The notes beneath the pieces are model-generated. The model was not told the DNA's origin. It was given only the letters and a program-made list of their open reading frames with translations, and made no database searches. Of a stretch of DNA of 64,000 nucleotides, positions 44,496 to 53,159 are shown in pieces (position 1 is the stretch's first letter; each line of letters begins with the position of its first letter). This DNA comes from Acidobacteriaceae bacterium (GTDB lineage Bacteria; Acidobacteriota; Terriglobia; Terriglobales; Acidobacteriaceae). Where the stretch lies: the NCBI GenBank assembly GCA_003134815.1, contig PLCO01000063.1, positions 1-64,000 of the forward strand, given 5' to 3'. The translations under genes were made by a program, and so were the position numbers.

Positions 44496-45860
44496 CTACG
44501 AGGTCTTAGTGGGAGCGAAACCTTTGCGCCGCTCGGCCAACTCGAGCGCGATTTTCTGGTTAACCTCGCGCGAGATGGGATAGAAGAGCAGACAAACCGC
44601 GGTTGCAAAGAAGGCCAGGCCAGCATAGACGCTGGCGGTGAGCAAGATGCCGGATTGCGCGTGCGCGGTCTGCACTTGAGCCTCGGAGATGAAGCCATAG
44701 TGCGAGAAGAGCCCGGCGGCGACAGCGCCGCCAAGAGCAAGTCCCGCCCAGAGAGCAAACACAATGCCAGCCGTGACCGTGCTGCTGGCGCGGCGGCCGG
44801 TCTTCCACTCGCCATAGTCGGCCACGTCGCCCATCATCGCCCAGAGAATGGGCCCGGACAATCCGAAGGAGAACTGGCGCAGCACTTCAGTAGTGATGAT
44901 GACCACTGTGGCGTGTGGAGAAATAAACAAGAGCGCGGTGCTGAATGCACCCGACAGGAACATGCTGGCGATAAAGAGCTGGCGCTTGCCCACGCGGACT
45001 GAAACAGGAGTGGAGCAGGCAACGCCGACGAGCAGCGCGGCCAGCCCAAAGCCGTTGAACCAGGCGAAGATGTCCACGTTGCCGGCAACAAACCGGAAGT
45101 AGGGCAGCATCACGTTGCCGCGAATCACAATGGCCGCGAAATAAAACAGCGTGGCCAAAAAGAGCACAATCCACGGGGGATTCCTGAAGAGATCGGAGAG
45201 GTCCTGGCCGAGATCGGACTTCTGCTGCGGGTCAGGCTGGACACGCTCCTTTGTGGCGAAGAAGGCAATGATGAAAAAAATGACGCTGAGAACCGAGAGC
45301 AACCCCATTGTGAGCTGATAGCCACGCGCGTCGTCGCCGTGGCCGAAGAACCTGACCATGGGGATGGCGAGACTTGCGACGATGAAACCGGCGGAGTTTG
45401 CAAACATCTGGCGATAGGATGCGATGCTGTTCCGCTCGTCGGGGTCCGACGTCATGACCGCAGTGAGCGTGGCATACGGAACATTGTTGACTGTATAAAC
45501 GACCCGGAGAAGGATGTAGGTGGTCCAGGCGTAAATGACTTTGGCGGCCGGACTGATATTGGGCGTGGTGAAGGTTAGGACGCCGATGATTCCGAAGGGC
45601 AGCGCGGTCCAGAGCAGCCAGGGGCGGAACTTGCCCCATCGGGTGTTGGTGCGGTCCGCAATAACGCCCATAACGGGATTGAGGCACGCGACGCCGAGGC
45701 CGACGACGAGGAAAAGGTTCCTAGCCTGAGCCGGCGTAAGGCCAAAGGTGTGGGTGTAGAAGTCCAACTGCAGGGCCAACATGGCCTGGAAGACGAAGTT
45801 GGCGGCCATATCACCCAGGCCGTAGCCGAACTTTTCACCGAAGGAGAGCTTCTCAGTCAT
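44496..45860 (-). CDS. GPH-family sugar:cation symporter
   Basis: A 12-segment transporter of the glycoside-pentoside-hexuronide family, 454 residues. [44 protein letters not shown], and [18 protein letters not shown] are family signatures. ATG 45860 is chosen because GAGG lies six bases upstream; an earlier ATG at 45878 has none. Pairing with a GH10 xylanase suggests import of xylose oligomers. Confidence 0.9.
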   Translation of the reverse strand: MTEKLSFGEKFGYGLGDMAANFVFQAMLALQLDFYTHTFGLTPAQARNLFLVVGLGVACLNPVMGVIADRTNTRWGKFRPWLLWTALPFGIIGVLTFTTPNISPAAKVIYAWTTYILLRVVYTVNNVPYATLTAVMTSDPDERNSIASYRQMFANSAGFIVASLAIPMVRFFGHGDDARGYQLTMGLLSVLSVIFFIIAFFATKERVQPDPQQKSDLGQDLSDLFRNPPWIVLFLATLFYFAAIVIRGNVMLPYFRFVAGNVDIFAWFNGFGLAALLVGVACSTPVSVRVGKRQLFIASMFLSGAFSTALLFISPHATVVIITTEVLRQFSFGLSGPILWAMMGDVADYGEWKTGRRASSTVTAGIVFALWAGLALGGAVAAGLFSHYGFISEAQVQTAHAQSGILLTASVYAGLAFFATAVCLLFYPISREVNQKIALELAERRKGFAPTKTS

Positions 45861-46393
45861 GCTTGCCTCGTCTTTCATCGGCGGCTGCGGCCGCGTCTTC
45901 TTGAGTTCAATTCGGGCCCGAGTTCGCGGCTGGAATTAGATGCCTGCCGGAATGGAATTCTTCCCACACCGGATGAAGCGTTTAAGCCACCGGCTCTCAA
46001 GCCTGGTTCTTCGAGCCGCAAACCAGTGTATTCACAGAACGATCGACCGGCAAGAAGAAAAGCGATTTTCCCGGAGCGAAGGGTTGCGGCACGGCCGTTT
46101 TTCGAAGGTGTTAAGGCGCAGATTCGACCGGCAAAGGCGATGCACCGGTATTGGTGCGGCATGAGCGCCCGCCCAGCAAGCAGCCTTCCGGATACTTTTG
46201 GTGGCCTGTCGAACGCCAATTCGGCGGCAGTTTATTGGCGATCAAAAGTCCTGAATTCCCTGAGTTTTAAGGCCCTTTTTCGGGTTGGATAAATTACAAA
46301 GAAAAGACTTTTCAGTGCCGTGGTTGCCTGCTACGCTCTCTCTACACGTGAACAGATCACTGCTACAGGTGATTGATTTTCCCGTATTCCCTT

Positions 46394-46426
46394 CCCTTTG
46401 ACTGCCCTTTGCCCGACCTTTGCCCG
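46394..46426. repeat. 11-bp tandem repeat (three units)
   Basis: Units CCCTTTGACTG, CCCTTTGCCCG and ACCTTTGCCCG, with a partial fourth copy. Confidence 0.8.
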
Positions 46427-46518
46427 ACTTTTCGTTGTTAGCCATTGCGGGTTCCATTCGATGACGAACCCCCGCGTTTCTTTTGCGCGAATGGGGCATC
46501 GGATTTACCGGCGCGGCT

Positions 46519-46557
46519 CATCATACGCGTCCATTACGCGCGCCCATTATGCGCATT
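46519..46557. repeat. 13-bp tandem repeat (three units)
   Basis: Units CATCATACGCGTC, CATTACGCGCGCC and CATTATGCGCATT. Confidence 0.8.
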
Positions 46558-46716
46558 AATCCTGTACGAAGAAATGGAAACCGGGGAAACAGGTTAGTAC
46601 GTGGGCCATTTTCTCTTTTGAAGCTTGGTGAGAAGACCTTGCCCGCTTTTCCGTTTCGTGTGCGGGTAAGTCCCTAAACCGGGCCAACAGGCCACGGATT
46701 CAAACGGGGTATCGCG

Positions 46717-49700
46717 ATGAAACAGACCCATCGTCTCCCAATTCAGTTTGCAGTAGCGGTCGCGTTCTTACTGGCCGGTTGCTTTGCGCGCTATGCCAAA
46801 GCCGGGCAAAACCCAACTGCCGCAGCGTCAGACTCGGGACAAGTGGCGAGTGACGGCGACGAGCAGGAGGCGAGCCATCCGGCACAGACCATCATCATTC
46901 CGGGACCGCTGCGGTCGTTCCTGCGCATGGCCGGCATCAGCCAGGAGAGCAAGCCGGCCGACGTGCTGGCCCTACTGGCTCGCAATGCATTTCTCTACGG
47001 CCATCAACTGGGAAAGAGGACGGAATACCTGATCCTCGAAGACCGGTATGTGCAGGAGGCAAGACAACTGCAGCCGCTGGCCACGTCGGGCGGCGCGATC
47101 CGCGTTGCCGGTTGCGGCGATGTTGGGCCATTGATCAGCGTCCTCGGCTACCAGTTCGAAGACGGCTGCGGACCGAAGGGCGCGACGTTGATCACTTCCA
47201 ATGCTGAGCGCGCATTTCTTACGCTCGACTCGGGGTTCCCCCTGACGAGGCTGGAACAGTCGCTGCAGCAGGGCACTCCTTTTACATACAACTATCCGGC
47301 GACGCGGATTCCGATCCTGTTTCGGGAAGACGACTGGCTGGCGCTGCTTCCCGCGAAACAGCGAGCGGGCGAGACCCTGCTCGACTTGCTACTGAACGAC
47401 CAGAATTCCGACCGGCTTTATTCGGCGATGGCGCGGCTCGATCCTGAGACCAGGACGGCCCTGTTCCGGTCGCCAGGGCTCAAGCGGCTGTTGTTTTACG
47501 CGCCGGTACTCGACTTTTATGGTGGCCGGTTGTGCATTCGCAACGGCACCGTTCAAGTGCCCGGAGGAGACGCCGCGGCGTCCGCCTGGGAGTCGATGGT
47601 TGGCGTCAGTCCCAATGCGCCAGGGGAGTTTGTCGCCCGCCTGCTGGCCAAGGATCAGGGCTGGCTGGCCGCATATTTTGATGCGCTGGCGCGCGTGAGC
47701 CCCGAACAACAGGCACGGCTCACGCAGGGCGACCGGCTGAAGAAGCTTTACGATGCCTATCGGTCTGGCGTTCCCAGCGTGGATGCCGCCAGCAGCGTAT
47801 TCCCCAGAAACCCCACTCTGCTACTGCTGCTCACGCGCTTGCAATGGGATGCAGCCGGCGAGCCGCTCGTTCCGGGCAACCTGAGCGTTTGGCAGGAGGT
47901 ACTGGCGCGAGAAAAGAAGCTGCACCATACGCGCGATTCTGCCCGGCTCCTCGGAGCTGCGGCAAGCCCTGAAGGCGTGCTCGAATCCATGGTGGCCTCT
48001 TCCTGCATTGCGACCCTCGACGGCCCGGCACAGATTTATCTGATTGTGAGCGCGATCGATGGCGCGCGGCCGACGGATAAACGCCTCTCCAGCGATACCG
48101 CGCGATTGCTCGCCGCCAAATACTACGAATTGAGCGACTGGTACAACATCTTCGTCGAATTTCCCGAGCTGAACGACGCATCGATCAAAGCTTTTGTAGA
48201 TGCCGCCAGTCGCATCGATGGCGTCTCGAATCAGACGCTGCGGTCCAATGCGCTGGGAGCGTTCCAGGCCGAGGTTGGAATGTGGCAGATCCTTGCCCGG
48301 CAAAGAGAGATCGCGGGAGACGGCCTGAATTTTTCGTGGCAGGGCGCGGTCCAGGCCTATGGAGATGTTTCTTCGGCAACGCTGCTGTTCGACGCGGCGC
48401 GCAAATCGCTCAAGTCCATCGTTGTTGCCGCGGGGGGCAATGCGGACCCGACCGAGGATGAGGTTGTCGATCTACTCGCCGGGCCGCGGCAGGTTGCGGG
48501 GCCGCGGCAGGAAAGCGCGGACGGAGAGCGCATCCACGACGAACTTGCCCGCAGGATACGCGCGGTGCTCGACGACCAGCGGCTGGCCTCACTGGATACG
48601 CTGTTCGGGCTGTATGACGGCCTGGGCGAAATGGCGAAGGGCGTGAAGAATGGCGACGCCCTGCTCGAGATGTCTAACACCTTGCGCGAGTTCGAGCTTC
48701 CGCGGCCAATCTTTACCGAGGGCGAACGCGTAACCTGGTCGCCGGCGGTCTACGTAAGCCGCCACGCGGAGTTGCAGGTGCGCACCGACTTGACCAAAGT
48801 GATCAAGGCTCCGGGGACGCCTGCTCAACTGGAAGCTGCGCGCGCGCGGCTGGCGCCGTTCCTTCGCGACACGCTGGTGGGGCTGAATTACGCCTACTAT
48901 GAGCCGCCAGGCGCTCAGATTCTTCACAGCAATCCTCTCTTCGTGCGCTCGCACGACTTTTCGGCGGCCTCGATTCAGGGCATCGATCAGATCTGGGCCT
49001 CGCCATCGCTGATTGGTATTGGAGCAACCGCCGGCGGAGGCGCTTACCTGATCGGCTCGCTGGCGGATTTGCCCTACGTGCTGGCGTTGAGCGAAGAGGA
49101 TTTTATTTCGCCGGAAAAATTGCAGGCACTGATCTGGCGGGAGACTGTGCCGGAGCTGCTGGTGAACGCGACTGTGCCGCGGTGGTGGGGTGTGAGCCGC
49201 GATGAATTGCATGCGGTGAGCCTCTATCAACGCGCCGGAGAAGAACTGATCAAGGATTCTGGGGACGAGGATTCGGCGAACCATCGGGATTTGCGCGGCA
49301 AAGTGCTCGCCATCTTCAGCGAGCGCATGGGATGGGGCCAGGTGGACGAGATGGAGAGGTCGCTTGCACACGCGGACGGCGCGGCAGCATTGGCGGCGCA
49401 ACTGCTTCCTACCGACACTTTCTATCTGGCGGCAGAATTTCGCAGGCAATATCCAGATCAAGTTGCGCAATGGGGCGCGGCGAATCGGGAACTCGACGAG
49501 CTTGCGCGCAAGAATCCTGCCGATACTTCTCCACAACGAATCGCGAAGGATTTCGGCGCTCCGCACCCGACGATGGCCGCGACCAATGCCTGCGCCCTGC
49601 TGGCCGCAGAGCCGTTTCCTGTCTCCGGTGGCGTTGCCAGCCGGTTGTTCGGCGAGTCGTGGGAGTCGGGCAATTTGTATTGGGCGCGGCTAGCGGACGA

Positions 49701-49911
49701 GAAAGGCTATTCTCCGGCGGCGCTCAATGTGCTTATTCCTGAGCTGACCCGGCAGATGGTGGCCAACATCTCTGCGACGAGCATTGACGACTGGCCTGCG
49801 CTCATGCGCGCCATGGATCAGACCGGAGAACAATTCCGCCAGGGCAAGATTGCCATCAGCATCGCCGGCCTGGCCGGCAACAGCAGCGAGAGAGCGAACG
49901 GGGGGCAATAA
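46717..49911 (+). CDS. Large lipoprotein of unknown function
   Basis: A 1064-residue protein with a lipoprotein signal peptide: lipobox LLAGC with Cys22. I recognise no domain. The mature chain is rich in Ala, Leu, Arg and Asp, with many helix-like segments (VLALLARNAFLYGHQLGKR, KFVARLLAK-type), and contains a two-copy AGPRQ repeat near residue 590. It ends two bases before the VWFA gene, so the two are one operon. It is probably periplasmic or outer-membrane anchored. Confidence 0.8.
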   Translation: MKQTHRLPIQFAVAVAFLLAGCFARYAKAGQNPTAAASDSGQVASDGDEQEASHPAQTIIIPGPLRSFLRMAGISQESKPADVLALLARNAFLYGHQLGKRTEYLILEDRYVQEARQLQPLATSGGAIRVAGCGDVGPLISVLGYQFEDGCGPKGATLITSNAERAFLTLDSGFPLTRLEQSLQQGTPFTYNYPATRIPILFREDDWLALLPAKQRAGETLLDLLLNDQNSDRLYSAMARLDPETRTALFRSPGLKRLLFYAPVLDFYGGRLCIRNGTVQVPGGDAAASAWESMVGVSPNAPGEFVARLLAKDQGWLAAYFDALARVSPEQQARLTQGDRLKKLYDAYRSGVPSVDAASSVFPRNPTLLLLLTRLQWDAAGEPLVPGNLSVWQEVLAREKKLHHTRDSARLLGAAASPEGVLESMVASSCIATLDGPAQIYLIVSAIDGARPTDKRLSSDTARLLAAKYYELSDWYNIFVEFPELNDASIKAFVDAASRIDGVSNQTLRSNALGAFQAEVGMWQILARQREIAGDGLNFSWQGAVQAYGDVSSATLLFDAARKSLKSIVVAAGGNADPTEDEVVDLLAGPRQVAGPRQESADGERIHDELARRIRAVLDDQRLASLDTLFGLYDGLGEMAKGVKNGDALLEMSNTLREFELPRPIFTEGERVTWSPAVYVSRHAELQVRTDLTKVIKAPGTPAQLEAARARLAPFLRDTLVGLNYAYYEPPGAQILHSNPLFVRSHDFSAASIQGIDQIWASPSLIGIGATAGGGAYLIGSLADLPYVLALSEEDFISPEKLQALIWRETVPELLVNATVPRWWGVSRDELHAVSLYQRAGEELIKDSGDEDSANHRDLRGKVLAIFSERMGWGQVDEMERSLAHADGAAALAAQLLPTDTFYLAAEFRRQYPDQVAQWGAANRELDELARKNPADTSPQRIAKDFGAPHPTMAATNACALLAAEPFPVSGGVASRLFGESWESGNLYWARLADEKGYSPAALNVLIPELTRQMVANISATSIDDWPALMRAMDQTGEQFRQGKIAISIAGLAGNSSERANGGQ

Positions 49912-49913
49912 TT

Positions 49914-51062
49914 ATGACGAGAAACAGGACCATTTCGTGCATCGGCGTAAGTTTCAGCGCGTTGATTGCTCTGGTCGGGGCGCCACAGTTTGCTGCTCAG
50001 GACGAGGCGGCGCACCTGCGCGTGACGGTGAATCTGGTGCAGCTGAACGTGGCCGTGACCGACAGCAAGGGGAACTACGTCAGCGACCTAAAGCCGGAAA
50101 ACTTTCAAATCGTCGAAGACAAGATTCCACAACGCATCAACACGTTTGAAGAAGGCAATGGGCCCGCGATTCGGCCGGTCCAGGGGAACCCGAATCAAGC
50201 GAATCAGGATCAGAGCAACCAACCGAGCGCCCCGTCTGGAGCAGCGCCAGCAGCCTCAGGCGAAACGCCAGCTTCAGGCTCGATGTCGACCACTGGCATG
50301 ACCGCCGTCTCCACGCCCGACCGTATCTCTGCAGCGGCGATGGCCGGGGCGAATATCTTCATTCTCTTTGACACCAGCAACTATATGTATCGCGGATTTG
50401 TGTACGCGCAGGACGCGATCTCCGATTTTGTGCGCTCGATGGACAGCGCGAGCCAGATCGCTTTCTACTCCTATAGCCGCGATCTGTCGCGGTCCACAAT
50501 GCTCACCGCCGACCGCTTCCGCGTGGTAAACGGTGTGCGCAGCACGGTAGCCGGAGATGACGCCGCGCTTTACAACAGCCTGCTCATCACGGTGAAGGAT
50601 GCGGCCACGCTGACGGGACGCAAGGCGATCGTGGTCTTTTCAAACGGCCCCGACAACGCGAGTTCGGTTCCTCCCGAGGACGTTGCGGAGCTGGCTCAGG
50701 ACACGGGGACCATTATTTATATAGTCAGCACGCGGCTGGCGCAGGACGATCCGGTTTCTGCCGCCGCGTTTGAACGTGTGAGCCGGGCGACGGGCGGCAA
50801 GGCCTACTTTGCCGGCAATTGGCGCAAAGAGAAAGAGGCCTTTGGCGCGATCCAGGCCGACTTGAGCCACCTTTACACGGTGAGCTACTATCCGCAGGCC
50901 AATCCCAATCGTGGCTGGCGCTCGATCAGCGTGAAGCTTGTAGGTCCGGGAGTGGAGAAGTACCACATCAGGACGCGCGATGGCTACCGCCTGCTGCCGC
51001 TGACCCAGATCAACACCGGCACAGACCTCGCCGGAGGAGCGAGCTCCGATCAGCAGCAGTGA
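49914..51062 (+). CDS. VWFA-related (Acidobacteria-type) secreted protein
   Basis: A 382-residue exported protein. The N-terminal LRVTVNLVQLNVAVTDSKG, YVSDLKPENFQIVEDKIPQ is the hallmark of the VWFA-related family expanded in Acidobacteria. The von Willebrand A core begins NIFILFDTSNYMYRG, with DTSNY in place of the metal-binding DxSxS, so metal binding may be weakened. KAIVVFSNGPDNAS follows. A linker at 50187-50231 has three 15-bp units encoding NPNQA, NQDQS and NQPSA. Its partner is the upstream large lipoprotein. Confidence 0.88.
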   Translation: MTRNRTISCIGVSFSALIALVGAPQFAAQDEAAHLRVTVNLVQLNVAVTDSKGNYVSDLKPENFQIVEDKIPQRINTFEEGNGPAIRPVQGNPNQANQDQSNQPSAPSGAAPAASGETPASGSMSTTGMTAVSTPDRISAAAMAGANIFILFDTSNYMYRGFVYAQDAISDFVRSMDSASQIAFYSYSRDLSRSTMLTADRFRVVNGVRSTVAGDDAALYNSLLITVKDAATLTGRKAIVVFSNGPDNASSVPPEDVAELAQDTGTIIYIVSTRLAQDDPVSAAAFERVSRATGGKAYFAGNWRKEKEAFGAIQADLSHLYTVSYYPQANPNRGWRSISVKLVGPGVEKYHIRTRDGYRLLPLTQINTGTDLAGGASSDQQQ

Positions 51063-51148
51063 CGCATCACCTGGCGTGCCGTGTGTTGGGACGCGCGGCT
51101 TGTCCGGCGATTGCGGGCTTCGCGAGCCTAGGCTCTTAGTGCCCCGGA

Positions 51149-51721
51149 TTAGGCCCTGAGCATTTTGATCACCTTGGCTGTGGTGACCACCTGGCCGGTG
51201 TGACGCTGCGTGTGATCGGCCACATGGATCATCGCTCCGCCAATCGATGTGGGCAACTGCTTGCGGCCAACGAAACGCGAAGTGTTGAGGTCCGCTGTCG
51301 CCAGCACGCGAATGCGGTCAGCCGCGTCACTGTAAGAGACCTCGACCTCAGCGAGCAACTCGGCCAACGATTCCAGATTCCCTTCCCCACCCTGCTTGGA
51401 CTCGGCTTGTTCGGTCCGGCTCTGCTCGGTCCCGTTTTGTTCGGATTTGAGTGCGGCCAGTTGCTCCGCTGAAAGCTGGCCGCCCTCAGCGTAGGTGAGA
51501 ATGCGGTCAACGGAACGCGCAATGTGGCGCAGATGAAAAGCGATGGATGTGAGGCCGAGCGGCTGCGAATGAACTTCTGCGTCAGTCAGGCCGGCCGTCC
51601 ATTTGGTCAGGTCGTCAAGCGACAGCTCAAGCGCATGAATCACGGCGCGGCCCGCCGCGGGAACGTCAGTGTGCGTGCCGCGGAGCCAGGGCTCGGTGTA
51701 CGGGGTAGCAGTAGTGCTCAT
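51149..51721 (-). CDS. DinB-family protein
   Basis: A 190-residue four-helix DinB/YfiT-like protein: AGRAVIHALELSLDDLTKWTAGLTDAEVHSQP, SIAFHLRHIARSVDRIL with the first His ligand, and GAMIHVADHTQRHTGQVVTTAKVIK with the other metal-binding His residues. Such proteins are metal-dependent transferases or hydrolases, often thiol-linked. Between helices lies a four-unit 15-bp array (51391-51450) encoding the segment around EQNGTEQSRTEQAESKQ. Confidence 0.87.
   Translation of the reverse strand: MSTTATPYTEPWLRGTHTDVPAAGRAVIHALELSLDDLTKWTAGLTDAEVHSQPLGLTSIAFHLRHIARSVDRILTYAEGGQLSAEQLAALKSEQNGTEQSRTEQAESKQGGEGNLESLAELLAEVEVSYSDAADRIRVLATADLNTSRFVGRKQLPTSIGGAMIHVADHTQRHTGQVVTTAKVIKMLRA
51391..51450. 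repeat. 15-bp tandem repeat in DinB gene
   Basis: Four 15-bp units, plus-strand form CTTGTTCGGTCCGGC, encode a Glu/Gln/Ser-rich linker on the minus strand. Confidence 0.88.
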
Positions 51722-51730
51722 GAGAAACCC

Positions 51731-52159
51731 TCAAACTGAGAATTCAGTGAGAAACTGGGCTGGGGTGACGATCGGAATGCCGCGCCACGGATGAAGGACC
51801 AGAAGATCGTGGTCGCTGCTGACCAGCACGACTGCATGAGCCGCCAGACACATCGCGAGAAATTTATCGTCCTTTGGGTCGCGGCACCAAGGCTCGACGT
51901 CCACCGCCCTCAATTCGGGCGCTTCAACTAGGCGTGAGTTTTTCCGGTACCATGCAAGAAATTCCTTGCGCCCGACCTCGGGGACGAATCGTGCAATGCG
52001 CGGCCGCTCCAACACATTCTCTAATTCGCTGATCGTCTGGGAGCTGACAAAGACATGGCAACGCTCAAACGCCAGATTCAGAGCTGTCCAGGGTGTAGAG
52101 CCAATTCTCAACGCTGCGCCGATCAAGCTGCTCGTGTCAAAAACGACCCGCTCAATCAC
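51731..52159 (-). CDS. PIN-domain toxin
   Basis: A 142-residue PIN ribonuclease-like protein: VVFDTSSLIGAAL with the first metal Asp, ISELENVLERPRIARF with the Glu, and DPKDDKFLAMCLAAHAVVLVSSDHDLLVL with the remaining acids, as in the COG1569 toxin group. Its start overlaps the upstream Phd-type antitoxin gene by 8 bases, so it is a coupled toxin-antitoxin pair. Confidence 0.88.
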   Translation of the reverse strand: MIERVVFDTSSLIGAALRIGSTPWTALNLAFERCHVFVSSQTISELENVLERPRIARFVPEVGRKEFLAWYRKNSRLVEAPELRAVDVEPWCRDPKDDKFLAMCLAAHAVVLVSSDHDLLVLHPWRGIPIVTPAQFLTEFSV

Positions 52160-52427
52160 GCGATTCGTGGACCATTATGTTGATTTCTTCGTCGGTCAAC
52201 GTCGCCGCCTCCGGCGAAATCTGCGCGCGATATTTCTCGCCCCATTGCTGCAATTCCTTCACGGCCTGCTTCCGGCGCTTCCAATCAAGCATCTCCGACA
52301 TATCTTTCGGCGAGACGATGAACGCAGCAGGCCTGCCATGGCGCGTGATCGCCACCGGCTCGCGCTGCACAGTGTCGAGCAATTGCCCAAATTGGTTTTG
52401 CGCTTCTGCGGATGTTTTGGTGATCAT
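52152..52427 (-). CDS. Phd/YefM-type antitoxin
   Basis: A 91-residue protein with the Phd/YefM N-terminal DNA-binding domain: ITKTSAEAQNQFGQLLDTVQREPVAITRHGRPAAFIVSPKDM. The C-terminal tail should bind the PIN toxin. ATG 52427 is chosen for the GGAGGG 7 bases upstream; the frame is open to 52490, across the operator. It probably represses its own promoter at the triple TAGCTA site. Confidence 0.9.
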   Translation of the reverse strand: MITKTSAEAQNQFGQLLDTVQREPVAITRHGRPAAFIVSPKDMSEMLDWKRRKQAVKELQQWGEKYRAQISPEAATLTDEEINIMVHESRD

Positions 52428-52444
52428 TAGTCGGCCCTCCAACA

Positions 52445-52468
52445 TAGCTATTATAGCTAAAATAGCTA
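52445..52468 (-). promoter_or_regulatory. Triple TAGCTA operator with promoter -10
   Basis: Three copies of the 6-bp palindrome TAGCTA start at 52445, 52454 and 52463, exactly 9 bp apart. On the minus strand TATAAT (52450-52455) lies within the array and 22 bp before the antitoxin ATG, a good -10. This is the expected site for autorepression by a Phd-type antitoxin. Confidence 0.65.
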
Positions 52469-52518
52469 GTTTCGGATACGGCGAAGCCAAGGCTCAGTCT
52501 AGGGGGCGGGGGCAGTGC

Positions 52519-52690
52519 TCATCGAGTAGTCCTCACTACCGCGATTTGGCCAACGCCCGTCCGCCCCGCGCTCTTCACCCTCACGACGATGATCTTCTCA
52601 AATCTCTCTTCGAAGACCGGCGGCTTGAGCATTTCGGCAAACTCGTGCATCACGTCTTCGCTCACGCAGCGATCGCGCTGGCGATTGTGA
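52519..52690 (-). pseudogene. Decayed 3' copy of the downstream AAA/kinase gene
   Basis: Minus-strand translation gives NRQRDRCVSEDVMHEFAEML followed by KPPVFEERFEKIIVVRVKSAG, then a read-through tail to TGA at 52519. The intact gene at 53160-54041 ends NRQRDRSVSEDIMRKMAEKL, KPPVFEEGFEKITVVRVKSAG. DNA is also clearly similar across about 140 bp. The ATPase core is absent, so this is a truncated duplicate. It follows a lipoprotein gene directly. Confidence 0.8.
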
Positions 52691-52695
52691 CACGG

Positions 52696-53049
52696 CTACT
52701 GTTTGACGTAGTGACACTGGGCTACGGCGCCGGAGATGGCGTGAGTGGCATCGGTGAGGTCCCAATCGTCCATAACGCCGGTCTGAACGTTCTGGACGAC
52801 GAGCTGGTTTGGAGTTTTTGGATCGCCCCCATAAGCGATGCCAACGGTGCCGCTGCTGGCTGGAAGCAAATTCGGGATACCCGGGCTTTCGTAGTACATG
52901 GTTGTGCCCGTGAAGACGATTTTGGTGGAGCACCCGGCGGGAACGGGCTGGTCGCTTGTGATCCAAGTGCCGATGAGGGGATTGGAATTCGACTTGCAAC
53001 CGGCGAGAAAGAGACTGAGAAAAAGCAGAGACTTCGGAGAGATACGCAT
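52696..53049 (-). CDS. Small lipoprotein of unknown function
   Basis: A 117-residue lipoprotein: lipobox FLAGC at residues 14-18 after MRISPKSLLFLSL. The mature part begins NPLIGTWITSDQPVPAGCSTKIVFTG, resembling small lipocalin-like 'GTW' proteins that bind lipids (tentative). GGAG lies six bases before ATG. It lies between a kinase gene and the truncated copy of that gene. Confidence 0.7.
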   Translation of the reverse strand: MRISPKSLLFLSLFLAGCKSNSNPLIGTWITSDQPVPAGCSTKIVFTGTTMYYESPGIPNLLPASSGTVGIAYGGDPKTPNQLVVQNVQTGVMDDWDLTDATHAISGAVAQCHYVKQ

Positions 53050-53159
53050 ACGATGCTCCAGAATGCTGGATTTGAATGGATGAAATTATAGCGCGCGAAG
53101 ATGCTTCGGGCTGAACCAGCCCGGAACGAAGCAGCAGCGCCGATTGGCTTATTGAGAAC

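Larger units (their letters stand above)
45861..46716. other. Long intergenic region with 11-bp and 13-bp arrays
   Basis: An 856-bp gap between divergent genes. ORFs on both strands show no recognisable protein. 46394-46426 holds three 11-bp units of the type CCCTTTGCCCG. 46519-46557 holds three 13-bp units of the type CATTACGCGCGCC. It must contain promoters for the transporter (minus) and the lipoprotein gene (plus), but none is clear. Confidence 0.6.

Noticed and set aside
45875-46219. ORFs on both strands upstream of the GPH transporter
   Set aside because: No recognisable product or ribosome site; likely chance reading frames in the long intergenic region.
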